Shown here one piece after another: positions 15,218 through 15,939 of a stretch of DNA of 15,939 nt; position 1 is the first letter of the stretch; every line of letters starts with the position of its first letter. The position numbers and the translations under genes are program-made. The notes beneath the pieces were generated by a model, which saw only the letters and a list, made by a program, of their open reading frames with translations, was not told the origin of the DNA and made no database searches. This stretch comes from Terriglobia bacterium (GTDB lineage Bacteria > Acidobacteriota > Terriglobia > UBA7540), in assembly GCA_020072905.1 (NCBI GenBank), contig JAIQGB010000043.1, positions 1-15,939 on the forward strand, read 5' to 3'.

Positions 15218-15427
15218 CTACGCTTTCTGGCTCTTTGCGGCTACATAACCCGAAGTGGCAACGACAATCACCAGAAAAAGCAGGCCGCCCTTGAAAAGGG
15301 TCATATACCCGAGCGACCCGAAGCGGTCGGGCAGCACCTTCAAGAACTCCAGACCTTTCCAGACCATGGCGAGCAGGGAGCAAGCCAAGCCCAACAAGTA
15401 GCTCCAGTGGGCGATGTGGTTTTCCAT
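15218..15427 (-). CDS. Small two-helix membrane protein, unknown function
   Basis: A 69-residue protein with two predicted membrane segments, about 8-30 (WSYLLGLACSLLAMVWKGLEF) and 43-64 (TLFKGGLLFLVIVVATSGYVAA), joined by a short loop with VLPDRFGSLGYM. No cleavable signal peptide is evident, and the C-terminus is short and basic (KSQKA). I recognise no family. It is likely real because AAAGGAG lies seven bases before the ATG and a promoter candidate (TTGACA) lies further upstream. It converges with feoB, with an 87-bp gap, and is divergent from the radical SAM gene. Confidence 0.7.
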   Translation of the reverse strand: MENHIAHWSYLLGLACSLLAMVWKGLEFLKVLPDRFGSLGYMTLFKGGLLFLVIVVATSGYVAAKSQKA

Positions 15428-15483
15428 CGGGAATCTCCTTTCAGCGGCACGTCAAGCAGCGTTCTGGATCAAGAGTTGGGCTT

Positions 15484-15512
15484 AAGTTATGCCTTCGCAG
15501 GGTCTCTGTCAA
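15484..15512 (-). promoter_or_regulatory. Candidate promoter of the 69-residue membrane protein gene
   Basis: On the minus strand a perfect TTGACA (15512-15507) is followed after 17 bp by TAACTT (15489-15484), which matches only three of six -10 bases. The leader would be about 50 bases. Confidence 0.4.
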
Positions 15513-15597
15513 ATGCGCGGCGGGAAGGACACGAGAATTCGGGCTGGGAGATGGCACGCACATCCGGCTGGCCCTGCGGGCCCCGACCCAAGTGGGC

Positions 15598-15603
15598 TAT
15601 AAT
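15598..15603 (+). promoter_or_regulatory. -10 box upstream of the radical SAM gene
   Basis: A perfect TATAAT lies 21 bases before the ATG at 15625. No good -35 hexamer is found at 16-18 bp; the upstream sequence instead has a small GGCCC/GGGCC dyad at 15570-15582. Activator or alternative-factor dependence is possible. Confidence 0.45.
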
Positions 15604-15624
15604 CTCGCCAGAAGGGCGTTCCGC

Positions 15625-15939
15625 ATGTCCGTCACGACGCGCAAAACGAGCTCGCGATTTGAACCCGACTATCTGCGGCTCTATGAGAGCGGCGAACTCG
15701 AGCGGCGCGTCGAGCGCGCTCGCCATCTCCTTCAAAGCTGCACCGCCTGTCCGCGCAATTGCCGCGTGGACCGGCTCGCCGACAAGTTCGCCGTCTGCAA
15801 GACGGGCCGCTACGCCATCGTCTCCAGCTACGGGCCACATCATGGCGAAGAGGATTGCCTGCGCGGTGGGGGCGGCTCCGGGACGATTTTCATTGCCGGC
15901 TGCAACCTGCGCTGCGTCTTCTGCCAGAACTTCGATATC
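15625..15939 (+). CDS. PflX-like radical SAM protein, 5' part only
   Basis: The first 105 residues of a gene cut by the window end. The radical SAM cluster motif CNLRCVFC (Cys93, Cys97, Cys100) should hold a [4Fe-4S] cluster that cleaves S-adenosylmethionine. Before it, four cysteines in SCTACPRNCRVDR and AVCKTG (Cys39, Cys42, Cys46, Cys58) form the N-terminal signature of the uncharacterised Fe-S/PflX family, related to pyruvate formate-lyase activating enzymes. The protein or substrate it modifies is unknown. AAGGG (15612-15616) precedes the ATG by eight bases. It is divergent from the 69-residue membrane protein gene. Confidence 0.85.
   Translation, partial: MSVTTRKTSSRFEPDYLRLYESGELERRVERARHLLQSCTACPRNCRVDRLADKFAVCKTGRYAIVSSYGPHHGEEDCLRGGGGSGTIFIAGCNLRCVFCQNFDI

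Overview
The window is GC-rich chromosomal DNA of a free-living bacterium, most likely an Acidobacteriota member or a close relative. That placement is an inference. It rests on overall gene style, an HspR-regulated dnaK/dnaJ cluster, a metallo-hydrolase fused to PilZ, and heptamer-period intergenic repeats. No rRNA or other marker gene is present to prove it. No rRNA, tRNA, CRISPR array, insertion sequence or prophage was found. Almost all the sequence is coding, and no gene-free stretch exceeds 300 bases.

Layout. Bases 155-1414 (+) encode a metallo-beta-lactamase-fold hydrolase fused to a C-terminal PilZ domain. Convergent to it is a minus-strand block: ribosomal protein S1 (4332-2443), an IHF/HU protein (2305-1961) and a HIT-family nucleotide hydrolase/transferase (1929-1441). 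A DnaC/DnaI-type helicase loader (5307-4525) lies upstream of S1 on the same strand. Divergent from the loader is a vapBC toxin-antitoxin pair (5464-6053, +).

The centre is a heat-shock cluster on the minus strand: dnaK (10869-8929), dnaJ (7789-6620) and hspR (6513-6106). A HAIR-like HspR operator lies over a sigma70-type promoter upstream of dnaK, so the three genes look like a self-contained feedback loop: HspR represses dnaK, and DnaK is its usual co-repressor. No grpE is present. The dnaK-dnaJ gap instead holds a RelE-type toxin with a putative antitoxin (+), a 62-residue CxxC protein (-) and a row of hairpins. Short arrays with a 7-bp period flank dnaJ and hspR and overlap the stop codons of dnaK, dnaJ and hspR. 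This is the most unusual structure in the window.

On the right, the plus strand carries queF (queuosine synthesis), a D-2-hydroxyacid dehydrogenase, and the ferrous-iron pair feoA-feoB. A perfect 26-bp palindrome precedes feoAB and is probably its operator. A 69-residue two-helix membrane protein (-) and the start of a PflX-like radical SAM gene (+, cut by the window end) close the window.

No wholly new multigene system is evident. The parts worth a second look are the stop-codon heptamer arrays, the hairpin cluster, the candidate operators upstream of dnaK, vapBC and feoAB, the duplicated segment in S1 and the MBL-PilZ fusion.
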